Positions 8,636-16,281 of a DNA stretch of 64,000 nucleotides are shown here, piece by piece; within the stretch, counting starts at the first letter, position 1; every line of letters starts with the position of its first letter. The position numbers and the translations under genes are program-made. This DNA is from Pedobacter sp014947265 (GTDB lineage: Bacteria; Bacteroidota; Bacteroidia; Sphingobacteriales; Sphingobacteriaceae). The stretch lies in NCBI RefSeq assembly GCF_014947265.1, contig NZ_JADCNK010000008.1:153573-217572 (forward strand). Direction: 5' to 3'. The notes under the pieces are model-generated. The model was given only the letters and a program-made list of their open reading frames with translations, had not been told where the DNA came from and did not search any database.

Positions 8636-10576
8636 ATGTCTCACATTAAACAAGTAATCATTCACCCGGCCATCGGTGTTGCCCGGGTAGGCAATAGTCC
8701 GGATGAATATTTTCTCCTGCCTGATCTTATTAACGAACCAATAACCGATCCTGGCAATTTCAGGGATAGCCAGGGGCGTATTAAACGTCAGGCGGCCCGT
8801 TTCCGGCTTTTCGGTGCCGATGAGCAAGGCAATATCATCCGGGAACTTACTGCGGAAGATGGCGATATCACCTGGACCGTACACGTGGCCAACAAAAAAG
8901 CCGCCTGGTACGATTTCGATCTTGCACTGGATATTCCACAGGCCACTGGTGTTTATCCGAAATACCCGCCGGTAGAAAGCAAGTTACGCAATGTTAACGT
9001 CGCCGATTCCCACCGCCCGAGGCTGGTGATTGATGGCGGTGTAGTGACGATTTCCGGCATCAATACCAATTCTGGTGGCAATGATCCCGAATTCGCCTTC
9101 GATAAAGGCACATTTTATTCTCCGCATGGTACGGATACGCCGGTTTACCTTGGCGAACTGCGTACAGACCAAAATGGTAGTTTGCTTTTCCTTGGTGGGC
9201 GTGGCCTATCTGCATCATACGATGGTAAGATGGCAACTACTTTTGCCAATAACAATACCTGGCATGATGATACCTCTGACGGTCCGGTTGATGCAAAAAT
9301 TAAACTGAATACAGGAGAAGTGCTCGAGGCGACCGGCGCATGGGTACTCACTGCTCCACCAGATTATTCGCCTGGGATACAGGCATTTGTAACCGGCTAC
9401 GACCTGCTGGCACAAACGGCCAGCGAAATGGGACAGCCTGTTTTACCGGAAACGCCGGAGTTCTGGGCGAACATCTATCCGATGCTGCAACGCATGCCAC
9501 TCAACGGGTGGGTGAATGCGGGTATTTTTAAGCAGTATGGCTGGGGTAGCCCGGGGAATCTTTCCACTCCTGAAATGGTAGCAAAGCTTTCTGATGCATC
9601 TGATCAATACTTTGAACTGCGGCAAGCCATTTTCCGGCAATTCCGTAATCCTGATTACGCAACCATGCAGGCAGAGCTTTTCCCGCCGGTTTATGGCGAT
9701 GGGCTTCAGGGTTTTAAAAGCAGCGATACCGATCCGCGTAATTTTATGGCTGTAATGCCGTTCCAGTATGAATATCTTCAACAGTGGGCAAACGGTAACT
9801 TTACGTTGAGCGACAAGTCTGGAACTGTTCGTTATGATGACCTTTCTCCTGCCGAACAGGCCAGTCAGCTGGATCGCACCACGCTTGATGAAACCATTGG
9901 CGGGCCTTTTCACCCGGGATGCGAATATACCTGGCCAATGCGGCAACCTATCCTGTATTCGGCACCGTTTCGGATCAAACGCAGGTTGGATGATCCGCTA
10001 ACCTTCGGACCAGTGCTCAATTCTAAAATTGCGCTGGCACCGGGAGGTCCTTTGGATGGCTCCGCTGCCGGCGATATTACCAAATGGATGGCCGTGCCCT
10101 GGCAAACGGATACTTCCAGCTGCTTAAGTGGCTATGTAGAAATTATGGGTCAGTATGTGCCAACTTTCTGGCCGGTTAGAGTGCCTAACGATGTGCTTAC
10201 AGAAGCAGATTACGAAGTGATGATAAGTGGTAGCAGCAGCCTGGAAGAGAAGAATTCTGCCTTTGGCAACCGGGTGAAGTGGCTGCGCGGTGTGGTATAT
10301 GAGTATGGTTATCCATCGGTAAAGGTGAGCCCTTATACCAAAGGCATTAATGATTTTATCACCCAATGGCCCGATGTAGGTATTTTGATCCAGAAAGAAG
10401 GTACTGGCGATGCCAACTTCCCCGATAAGATGTGGGTAGAGAATGGACGAACCATAGGAGAAGAGCAGGTTACTGCAGACGCACTGCTGAAGGCTGCGCC
10501 AGAGCATGGACAACCAGCAGAAGATTCAGGTTACCTGTGGATGGTAGAGCGGGCTGAAAAGAGAAAAAGAGGATGA
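8636..10576 (+). CDS. LodA-like CTQ-dependent amino-acid oxidase
   Basis: Probable quinoprotein oxidase of the LodA/GoxA family. Known members oxidise lysine at the epsilon amine or glycine, release H2O2, and use cysteine tryptophylquinone built from their own Cys and Trp. The 646-residue protein has the family start (VIIHPAIGVARVGNSPDEYF) and the conserved HPGCEYTWPMRQP. In DTSSC, Asp492 sits four residues before Cys496, the same spacing I recall for the essential Asp and cofactor Cys of LodA. Trp549 in RVKWLRG is the best CTQ Trp candidate. There is no signal peptide, as in LodA, which leaves the cell by an unknown route. Its stop overlaps the lodB-like start. Family is firm; the substrate and exact cofactor residues are inferred. 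Confidence 0.85.
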   Translation: MSHIKQVIIHPAIGVARVGNSPDEYFLLPDLINEPITDPGNFRDSQGRIKRQAARFRLFGADEQGNIIRELTAEDGDITWTVHVANKKAAWYDFDLALDIPQATGVYPKYPPVESKLRNVNVADSHRPRLVIDGGVVTISGINTNSGGNDPEFAFDKGTFYSPHGTDTPVYLGELRTDQNGSLLFLGGRGLSASYDGKMATTFANNNTWHDDTSDGPVDAKIKLNTGEVLEATGAWVLTAPPDYSPGIQAFVTGYDLLAQTASEMGQPVLPETPEFWANIYPMLQRMPLNGWVNAGIFKQYGWGSPGNLSTPEMVAKLSDASDQYFELRQAIFRQFRNPDYATMQAELFPPVYGDGLQGFKSSDTDPRNFMAVMPFQYEYLQQWANGNFTLSDKSGTVRYDDLSPAEQASQLDRTTLDETIGGPFHPGCEYTWPMRQPILYSAPFRIKRRLDDPLTFGPVLNSKIALAPGGPLDGSAAGDITKWMAVPWQTDTSSCLSGYVEIMGQYVPTFWPVRVPNDVLTEADYEVMISGSSSLEEKNSAFGNRVKWLRGVVYEYGYPSVKVSPYTKGINDFITQWPDVGILIQKEGTGDANFPDKMWVENGRTIGEEQVTADALLKAAPEHGQPAEDSGYLWMVERAEKRKRG

Positions 10577-11688
10577 TAACAGATGTGCTGATTATAGGCA
10601 ACGGCCCTGCTGGCTTGGCTTCAGCTATCACTTTACGGCAGCACGGTGCATCGGTAACGGTGGTGCACCGGCCTGCAGTGGATGCTATCCGGGCGGGAGA
10701 AAGCCTCGCGGCTTCCGCCCGTTACTCACTTATCGAACTTGATTTATGGGATGACTTTTTAGCTGCAGCGCACCCACCCTGTTATGGCAATTCCTCTTGC
10801 TGGGGAGATGACCGGCTGTTCTTCTATGATTTTATCCAATCATCGTTCGGAGAGGGCTGGTATGTGAATCGTACAGCTTTTCAGTCTATGTTGCTCCAAA
10901 AAGCAGTAGCCGCCGGAGTCACGTTCATCGAAACGAACCGGGCCTTCGGGCTTATAAGGGAAAGGATGCGTTGGCAATATACGGAAGGCCATTCCCACAT
11001 CAACGCTGCTACAATAATCGATGCCAGTGGCAGGAACAGCTGGCTGAGCAGGCAACTTGGTATAAAACGCATTCGCAAGGATAATCAGATAGCGGTGGTT
11101 AGCTTGCTGGGCTCCCCTAATCCCTTAAGGAGTCAACAAAGTCTTATTGAAGCAGTTCCCGACGGCTGGTGGTATGTTTCGGAGGGTGGAGAAGGAAAGG
11201 TAGTCCGCATTTTTTTTACAGATCCTGACCTGCATGATCGGGTAGACTGGCTGGATCCCCTATATTGGCGCAGGAAGAGTACGCAAACGCGCTTTGTAAA
11301 ACATCGGCTGCCGGTAAGTCGTTACAGCGATGTATTGCCACTCCAATATACTTCAGCTGGAAGCCATCATTTGGAGTATTACGCTGGCGAAGGTTGGTTG
11401 GCGACTGGCGATGCCGCCTGTGCTTTCGACCCATTGTCTTCCCATGGTATCGCTTTTGCGCTGCGCAGTGGCATTGATGCCGGACTTGCTGCGAAAGATG
11501 AACTAGCGGGTATTTCAGCAGCCGGAACTCATTATGATGAAAAGATTCAACTCGCCTTCCGTTTGTATGGAGCGCAACGTGCAGATCTATACCGTAAGGA
11601 GACCCGTTGGAAAGACCATCCTTATTGGGTAAGAAGACAAGAACAGCAAAAATCAGTAGTTGCTAATAACGGTATGAACATAGAATAA
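10573..11688 (+). CDS. LodB-like FAD-dependent oxidoreductase (LodA maturation)
   Basis: 371-residue flavoprotein of the tryptophan-halogenase/geranylgeranyl-reductase-like group. It has the FAD motif VLIIGNGPAGLASAITLRQH at the N-terminus and GDAACAFDPLSSHGIAFAL near residue 280. It overlaps lodA by 4 bp (ATGA), so translational coupling is likely. In the studied lodAB and goxAB systems, the B protein is required to form the cysteine tryptophylquinone of its partner, which is the role inferred here. The next gene on this strand starts at 13288. Confidence 0.85.
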   Translation: MITDVLIIGNGPAGLASAITLRQHGASVTVVHRPAVDAIRAGESLAASARYSLIELDLWDDFLAAAHPPCYGNSSCWGDDRLFFYDFIQSSFGEGWYVNRTAFQSMLLQKAVAAGVTFIETNRAFGLIRERMRWQYTEGHSHINAATIIDASGRNSWLSRQLGIKRIRKDNQIAVVSLLGSPNPLRSQQSLIEAVPDGWWYVSEGGEGKVVRIFFTDPDLHDRVDWLDPLYWRRKSTQTRFVKHRLPVSRYSDVLPLQYTSAGSHHLEYYAGEGWLATGDAACAFDPLSSHGIAFALRSGIDAGLAAKDELAGISAAGTHYDEKIQLAFRLYGAQRADLYRKETRWKDHPYWVRRQEQQKSVVANNGMNIE

Positions 11689-11875
11689 CAAAACAAAGGA
11701 TTTGCTATTAGTAGTATCAAAATTGCTGATGTAATTTTGACAAGTGATGAGTCCTCTCGCTTTTCAGATGGCATAAATAAGCCTGAGCGCAATTGATTTT
11801 CATTTAAGGATATTTATACAGTATCAAAATTATTAGTACATAAAGATTAAATAGAAAGAAAAAAACCAGGCAATA

Positions 11876-11883
11876 TATTTTTG
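11876..11883 (+). promoter_or_regulatory. Bacteroidota -7 box ahead of small-RNA candidate
   Basis: TATTTTTG fits the TAnnTTTG -7 consensus of Bacteroidota housekeeping promoters and lies just before the hairpin-rich segment that starts near 11890. No clear -33 TTTG was found. Confidence 0.4.
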
Positions 11884-11889
11884 CGTATA

Positions 11890-11984
11890 TGGTAATGTAG
11901 GGGGTGAGAGTCCTACATCCGGTGAAAGCCTGAGAGCGTTAATTTAGATTGGGGATAACCATTAATTTGGTTATCCCTTTTTTA
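11890..11984 (+). ncRNA. Candidate structured small RNA or orphan leader
   Basis: About 95 nt follow a -7 box and end at a strong terminator. A 6-bp stem TGTAGG/CCTACA (11896-11901 with 11912-11917) closes a 10-nt purine-rich loop (GGGTGAGAGT). Next comes GGTGAAAGCC, a short stem with a GAAA tetraloop. The wording 'GGTGAGAGTCC..GGTGAAAGCC' recalls riboswitch or intron domains but did not fit TPP, FMN or cobalamin consensus when read by eye. No gene follows on this strand within 1.3 kb. It may be a free RNA or the leader of a deleted gene. Confidence 0.45.
11951..11983 (+). terminator. Rho-independent terminator
   Basis: GGGATAACC pairs with GGTTATCCC across an 8-nt loop, followed by a run of six T. 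It ends the small-RNA candidate and overlaps the last codon of the sheath remnant on the other strand. Confidence 0.8.
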
Positions 11985-12128
11985 AGAAACCGAACACGAA
12001 ATTCCTGGTTCAATAACTAATAAATCTTCGCTTACAGGAACAGCGGTTGCAATCGATACTACCGAATTAGGAAAAGCATTAAGTTCATTAATATAAACGC
12101 CTGGTGTTTGGATATTGGATAGATTCAT
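11982..12128 (-). pseudogene. N-terminal remnant of a contractile tail sheath gene
   Basis: A minus-strand frame of 48 codons opens with ATG at 12128 and stops at 11982. It reads MNLSNIQTPGVYINELNAF, then PNSVVSIATAVPV. This is the start of sheath proteins of contractile injection systems and phage tails (typically '..YKTPGVYVEEI..FP.SV..V.TAIPAFIGYT'). Homology ends right after ATAVP, where AFIGYT would follow. No tube, baseplate or ATPase gene is nearby, so this is a relic or a recombination scar. The identification is by motif and not by search. Confidence 0.6.
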
Positions 12129-12170
12129 GAGATTTTTAATTGTAGGTTCGAACTGGGATTTATATATTTA

Positions 12171-12842
12171 TCAATCTTCTTTAGTTACTTTAACATCAGT
12201 AAAGTGTCCTAATGTTCCTGGCCCTATCCACAGCCCAATGCTTCCCCGAATATTTTTACCCTGTTTTAGATCATTTACAATTAAAGTAGGCTGAGCTGCG
12301 CCGTTAATATATAGCCTGGCAGTTTCATCCTTTACTACAATCTTTATTTTGATCCATTCTGCAGGCAATATATCAACATATGCTTCATACTGTCCTGGTG
12401 TTTCTTCTCTTAATTTTTCCCAGGGATATCCCGGAATAGAAATATACTGGCTGGAGTGGTTTCTGCGTAATTGATCATCTGCCCGACCATTGGTAGGACG
12501 TAAATAAAAAACCTCCATTTTAGAAGCGTCTAAAGCCGCCCTGAACGCAATACCTACAAACCCACGAGCTGTTGCTCCGGCATCTGCAAGTGGTTGCCCA
12601 CTAATTGTCGCTTCAATTACGCCGTTATGAAATTCAATATCTTTCAAAATTGCAAGTGTATTATCTCCATCAGTCTGACCTTTTATTTCCAGGGCTAAGG
12701 CATTTTTACCTTTATAGACAGATTTTTCGACAGTTACCTGAAACGGAATTACATCAGATGGAATCATCGATTTGTGCTGTGCTTTAGATTTTAAACCTAA
12801 CACTAAGCTTAACATCAAAATAGATAATAGCTTTTTATTCAT
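12171..12842 (-). CDS. Secreted concanavalin A-like (DUF1080-type) protein
   Basis: Predicted exported protein of 223 residues. The ATG at 12842 gives a signal peptide (MNKKLLSILMLSLVLGLKSKAQ); longer in-frame starts would bury it. The mature part is a single beta-rich domain with NGVIEATISG, GFVGIAFRA, EWIKIKIVVKDETARLYING and a terminal GSIGLWIGPGTLGHFTDVKV. This pattern is shared by laminin-G/DUF1080 jelly-roll domains found in sugar-binding and glycosidase-like proteins. No catalytic residues can be named. It stands alone, on the opposite strand to the oxidase cluster and the Crp-like gene. Function unknown; a carbohydrate-related role is inference. Confidence 0.7.
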   Translation of the reverse strand: MNKKLLSILMLSLVLGLKSKAQHKSMIPSDVIPFQVTVEKSVYKGKNALALEIKGQTDGDNTLAILKDIEFHNGVIEATISGQPLADAGATARGFVGIAFRAALDASKMEVFYLRPTNGRADDQLRRNHSSQYISIPGYPWEKLREETPGQYEAYVDILPAEWIKIKIVVKDETARLYINGAAQPTLIVNDLKQGKNIRGSIGLWIGPGTLGHFTDVKVTKED

Positions 12843-13222
12843 AAGGAAAATAATTTTCAGAATTTTAATCCATCTAAAATAGGAAAAATATTTTTTCAAA
12901 CCCATAAAGAACGTGTATCCTCTGTCTGAGGGCTAATTTATGATATTGCTGTAGCTAAATAAACTTGACTGACACAATTATTTTCGATACTCAGCCTAAT
13001 CGCTTTTCTAAAGTGTTTTATTTACATCAATTATTACTTCTATAAAAATGTTTAATTCTTTATTCATTGTATAAATACCCATGCATCTTTATTCCGTTTT
13101 AACAGACTAAATTCTGGTTACAAATACAGTAAAAGACTTTTTGATATAAAACTCAAAAACGAGCCCATTTAATTTACTGACCAATTCTACAAAAATATTT
13201 TTTTGACAAAGGTTGCTCATGG
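12843..13222. other. Divergent intergenic region
   Basis: Separates the minus-strand jelly-roll gene from the plus-strand Crp-like gene. It is AT-rich. No ORF or RNA was recognised before the dyad at 13223. Confidence 0.5.
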
Positions 13223-13237
13223 TTGCCAAATCAGCAA
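13223..13237. promoter_or_regulatory. Dyad upstream of Crp/Fnr gene
   Basis: TTGCCAAATCAGCAA is an imperfect palindrome of the TTGCC-N5-GGCAA type, 50 bp before the Crp/Fnr start. A better copy lies before the next gene. A Crp/Fnr-family operator with autoregulation is inferred. Confidence 0.4.
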
Positions 13238-13287
13238 CTTGACAACGGCGGAAAAGCTTTTTTCTTTACATAATAAAACTATCTGTT

Positions 13288-13866
13288 ATGGAACAAGAAA
13301 GCTATTTTAAAAAAATTGAATATTACCTAACCCCATCTGCCGGGCTAAAAAGTTATCTGAACTACAGCCTGCATGAACGCATATTCAAAAAGAAACAGAC
13401 CATAGAAATCACTGATGAATATTTCTCCACCCTGGCCTATATCAGTACAGGCACATTAAGGCTGTATGCTGTTAAGGAAGGGACAGAAAGAACCATTCTG
13501 TTCTGGCAAAAAGACCAGTTCCTTCCGCCGCTGTTCATGCTGGGTAAATACATAAAAAAAGAAATATATATCGAATTTCTGGAAGACGCTATTATAATCG
13601 GATATCCGGAAATACATACGGCCAACATGAACAAATTGTTCCGTGACTATAGGGAGTTTATCAACAAACTATACCAAGAGCAGATCTCTGAATTAATCTT
13701 CCATGCAGAATCCCTTGCACATTTAAATGCCAAGGTCCGTTTCGAAAACCTGATGAAATCAAAACCAGAACTATTTAACATCTGCGAACTCAAAATAATT
13801 GCAGATTATTTAGGCATCCATCCAAAAGTTTTAAGCCTGTTAAGGTCAAAATCAGTAAAAAGGTAA
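13288..13866 (+). CDS. Crp/Fnr family transcriptional regulator
   Basis: 192-residue protein with a cyclic-nucleotide-binding beta-barrel fold (about 25-115; TLAYISTGTLRLYAVKEGTE) and a short C-terminal helix-turn-helix (ELKIIADYLGIHPKVLSLLR). The layout matches the many Bacteroidota Crp-like regulators that lack the residues for cAMP binding. It is transcribed toward the MauE-like and DUF6520 genes. Similar dyads lie before it (13223) and before the MauE-like gene (13894), so it is the best candidate regulator of this locus. The signal is unknown. Confidence 0.82.
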   Translation: MEQESYFKKIEYYLTPSAGLKSYLNYSLHERIFKKKQTIEITDEYFSTLAYISTGTLRLYAVKEGTERTILFWQKDQFLPPLFMLGKYIKKEIYIEFLEDAIIIGYPEIHTANMNKLFRDYREFINKLYQEQISELIFHAESLAHLNAKVRFENLMKSKPELFNICELKIIADYLGIHPKVLSLLRSKSVKR

Positions 13867-13893
13867 TATTTATTACTTCATTTTTTTCTACAA

Positions 13894-13908
13894 TTGCCCA
13901 TTTGGCAA
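13894..13908. promoter_or_regulatory. Perfect dyad upstream of MauE-like gene
   Basis: TTGCCCATTTGGCAA has perfect 5-bp arms and sits 92 bp before the MauE-like start and 27 bp after the Crp-like stop. It resembles the dyad at 13223 and the general TTG-N-CAA form of Crp/Fnr sites. Confidence 0.45.
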
Positions 13909-14000
13909 TATATATAGCCTGCATTTTGAATAGTTTGAACCGAACTTTATACAAGATTTAACGATTGTAAAATATCCCCATTAAAAATTTATAATTTATT

Positions 14001-14441
14001 ATGAAAGTAGGTTCAAGTAAAAGCGCATATCATATAGGTTACCTCCTGTTGATTATTTTATGGGGCACTACCGCTGCAAGTAAACTTGGCAACCTTAACG
14101 AATTTAAAACCGAACTGGCTAAACAGGTTTTCTCTGAAAACTTAGCTGCATTTCTACTTATTGCGGTACCAGTCTCAGAACTTGTTACCGCGGCTTTGCT
14201 TGCCTTTTCGAAAACAAGGTTATATGGCATCATCGCATCGCTCCTGTTAATCATTGCTTTCACTATCTACATCGCACTCATCCTTGCTGGCTATTTCAGC
14301 AAAGTACCCTGCAGCTGTGGCGGGGTACTAAAACTGCTCGGCTGGAAATCGCACCTCATTTTTAACGTCATCTTCACCGCAATTACAATAACTACTTTAA
14401 CTATTCACCTAAAACAGGAGGTACGTGACAAAGAGCGATAA
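14001..14441 (+). CDS. MauE/DoxX-like redox-associated membrane protein
   Basis: 146-residue integral membrane protein with four hydrophobic segments (about 12-25, 48-68, 76-98, 118-138). Between the third and fourth lies VPCSCGGVLKLLGWKSHLIFN, the Cys-x-Cys-Gly-Gly motif (Cys104, Cys106) of the Bacteroidota MauE-type family. MauE and its DsbD/DoxX relatives pass reducing equivalents or support disulphide formation in exported proteins. The following DUF6520 gene encodes a small exported protein with two cysteines, which would suit a thiol-redox partner. A thioredoxin-like protein is encoded by the converging operon. Family assignment is good; the redox role is inference. Confidence 0.78.
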   Translation: MKVGSSKSAYHIGYLLLIILWGTTAASKLGNLNEFKTELAKQVFSENLAAFLLIAVPVSELVTAALLAFSKTRLYGIIASLLLIIAFTIYIALILAGYFSKVPCSCGGVLKLLGWKSHLIFNVIFTAITITTLTIHLKQEVRDKER

Positions 14442-14557
14442 ACCCACAGGATACTAGTCCCATCCAATACAAAAAATCAACCGATCGTACGACCACAGGA
14501 GCCAGATCAGAACTTTAACCTCCCCAAAAACCAAGGGAGAAAATTAAACTAAATACC

Positions 14558-14878
14558 ATGTTAAAAAAAATCAATTTAGGCCTTGTAGCCCTCGTATTGG
14601 GGTTCGGCCTTATCTTTACAACAAGTGCGTTTACAGGTAAAAGAACACAAACCTGGAGGTTTAACGGGTCATCAACCGCTGACGTAACCGATTACACTAA
14701 ATACGTGCTTAATGGTACACCTTCTGAAAACTGTCAACCAGTTGAGGCCGCTTTGCCCTGCGAAATCATAGTGGACCAGGACATCGATCAACCCGTCGAA
14801 CTTGAAAGTTTTATGGAAAGCAAAACTTACTCGGAAATTCAGGGTGATTATGCACATAATTATCAACCACTACCTTAA
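14558..14878 (+). CDS. DUF6520 family small exported protein
   Basis: 106-residue protein with an N-terminal signal peptide (MLKKINLGLVALVLGFGLIF..SAFT) and two cysteines (Cys59, Cys68) in the ENCQ...LPCEIIV context seen in this Bacteroidota-only family. Members are short and usually sit next to MauE-like genes, as here. Its function is unknown. The two cysteines may form a disulphide controlled by the neighbouring membrane protein. The gene ends just before a bidirectional terminator. Confidence 0.75.
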   Translation: MLKKINLGLVALVLGFGLIFTTSAFTGKRTQTWRFNGSSTADVTDYTKYVLNGTPSENCQPVEAALPCEIIVDQDIDQPVELESFMESKTYSEIQGDYAHNYQPLP

Positions 14879-14881
14879 CCC

Positions 14882-14911
14882 AAAAAAGGGGGCAGCAAAA
14901 TGCCCCCCTTT
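14882..14911. terminator. Bidirectional terminator between converging genes
   Basis: A run of A, then GGGGGCA pairing with TGCCCCC, then a run of T. It serves the DUF6520 gene (plus) and the susD-like gene (minus), whose stop begins at 14912. Confidence 0.85.
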
Positions 14912-16270
14912 TTACCTCACATTTTGCGGTATCTGGCTAAGGGAAACAATATCTTCAGGAATTTCCAATGCATATTTAGGGTCATTTGGTGCAAGGCTGT
15001 AATTTTTACCGTTCAACACCCTTGAAAGTGAAATGTTTTCGCCCTCCAGGTTTAACCTCTTTAAATCAATCCACCTCAACCCCCTCATTAACAATTCTTT
15101 TCTTCTTTCCTTCAGCACGAGTTTTAAAACTGATGGAACGGATGTTACGGTATAGGGGATAAAACTTCCCTTCACATATCTTTTAACCAACAGCGTATTC
15201 AAATCATCTATTGCAGCAGCCAGATCGCCCGCCCTGGCTAAACACTCTGACCTGATTAACAGTTGCTCATCGGTTGTGATTCCTGATGATATGGATGCTG
15301 CCCCGCTAAAACTGCCCTTCCAGCCAAAACTTCCATTATTGTTATTCCGGAAATAGATCTGTTTCCTTAGGTCATTTGGATCGTACATATTATAGAGTTC
15401 CGGAACAATCCTGGCCCTGGTATTTCCCATTATCTGTAAAATCTTTGAGGTAGACTCATAAATAACTTCGCTTGAGAAGCGATCTACAGGGAAAGACTTT
15501 GATGGCAACAAGTTGTTAAAATCAATCAATGCCGTTTTTACCTTCAAACACGAATCCGAGTAATTAAACGCCCGGTCATATTCGCGCATAGACAAGAACA
15601 CCCTGGCAAGGTAACCGAAAGCCGCCTGTTGGCAGGGTCTTGTCGGGTGGATTAACTTAGGGGAAAGCAGCCTGGCCGACCTCGTTAAATCATCTATTGC
15701 CTTCGCGTAGCTTTTTTGTACACTGCTCCTTTCTGAAGGCTCATTGAAATCTGTGCTTTCCCTCAATACAACCCCGGGGGCTGTTTCTGCTGTGGCTGCC
15801 TGATAACTCAACGACCATATCTGTAGTGCATTAAAAACTGATTTTCCCCTAAAAAAATAGGCCTGCCCCATTATATCATCATAAACTACCGCGTTTTGGG
15901 AGGTTCGCTCAATCGCTGCAATTTTCTCCAGAACGGTATTACTCAGGTAGATCAAACTGTAAATCACAGACCAATCGTTAGCATCTGCCCCTTTTTCAAA
16001 CAAGTGGTCTTTTTCCCAGGTGTATTTCCGTTGTTCGGTCTGGTAAAGCAAACTGTTAAAATCAGCATCTGCAACATAGTAATCATCTGCACTAATTTCA
16101 CCGGAAATCGGGTCTGCAGCTGCAGTGATGTTCACATTGTTAAGTAAAGCCTGCAGATCGGATAAATTTTGCGGAACAGAAAGCTTTTTATCCGGTTTCT
16201 CATCCAGGAATTTTTTACAGCCAACCAGGCAGCATACGGCCAACAGACCGATAATTATTATATTTTTCAT
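14912..16270 (-). CDS. SusD/RagB-like outer-membrane nutrient-binding lipoprotein
   Basis: 452-residue surface lipoprotein (signal MKNIIIIGLLAVCCLVGC; Cys is lipidated, followed by KKFLDEKPDK as in most SusD proteins). TPR-like helices bind a ligand over the SusC barrel. The C-terminal SusD hallmark is clear: LKLVLKERRKELLMRGLRWIDLKRL. It is short for the family. It lies 11 bp downstream of susC in a tlpA-like, susC, susD order. No glycosidase genes accompany this pair, so the imported ligand may be a peptide or redox-linked compound and not a polysaccharide; that is inference. Confidence 0.92.
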   Translation of the reverse strand: MKNIIIIGLLAVCCLVGCKKFLDEKPDKKLSVPQNLSDLQALLNNVNITAAADPISGEISADDYYVADADFNSLLYQTEQRKYTWEKDHLFEKGADANDWSVIYSLIYLSNTVLEKIAAIERTSQNAVVYDDIMGQAYFFRGKSVFNALQIWSLSYQAATAETAPGVVLRESTDFNEPSERSSVQKSYAKAIDDLTRSARLLSPKLIHPTRPCQQAAFGYLARVFLSMREYDRAFNYSDSCLKVKTALIDFNNLLPSKSFPVDRFSSEVIYESTSKILQIMGNTRARIVPELYNMYDPNDLRKQIYFRNNNNGSFGWKGSFSGAASISSGITTDEQLLIRSECLARAGDLAAAIDDLNTLLVKRYVKGSFIPYTVTSVPSVLKLVLKERRKELLMRGLRWIDLKRLNLEGENISLSRVLNGKNYSLAPNDPKYALEIPEDIVSLSQIPQNVR

Positions 16271-16281
16271 GTTATTATTTT

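Noticed and set aside
9443..9946. 167-codon minus-strand frame inside the lodA-like gene
   Set aside because: Antisense to a strongly conserved coding region; composition shows no domain, signal or start context. A shadow of the real gene.
11897..11940. TPP, FMN or cobalamin riboswitch identity for the structured segment
   Set aside because: Contains CTGAGAG and GGTGAnAGnCC-like pieces, but the remaining consensus elements of each class are missing when read by eye.
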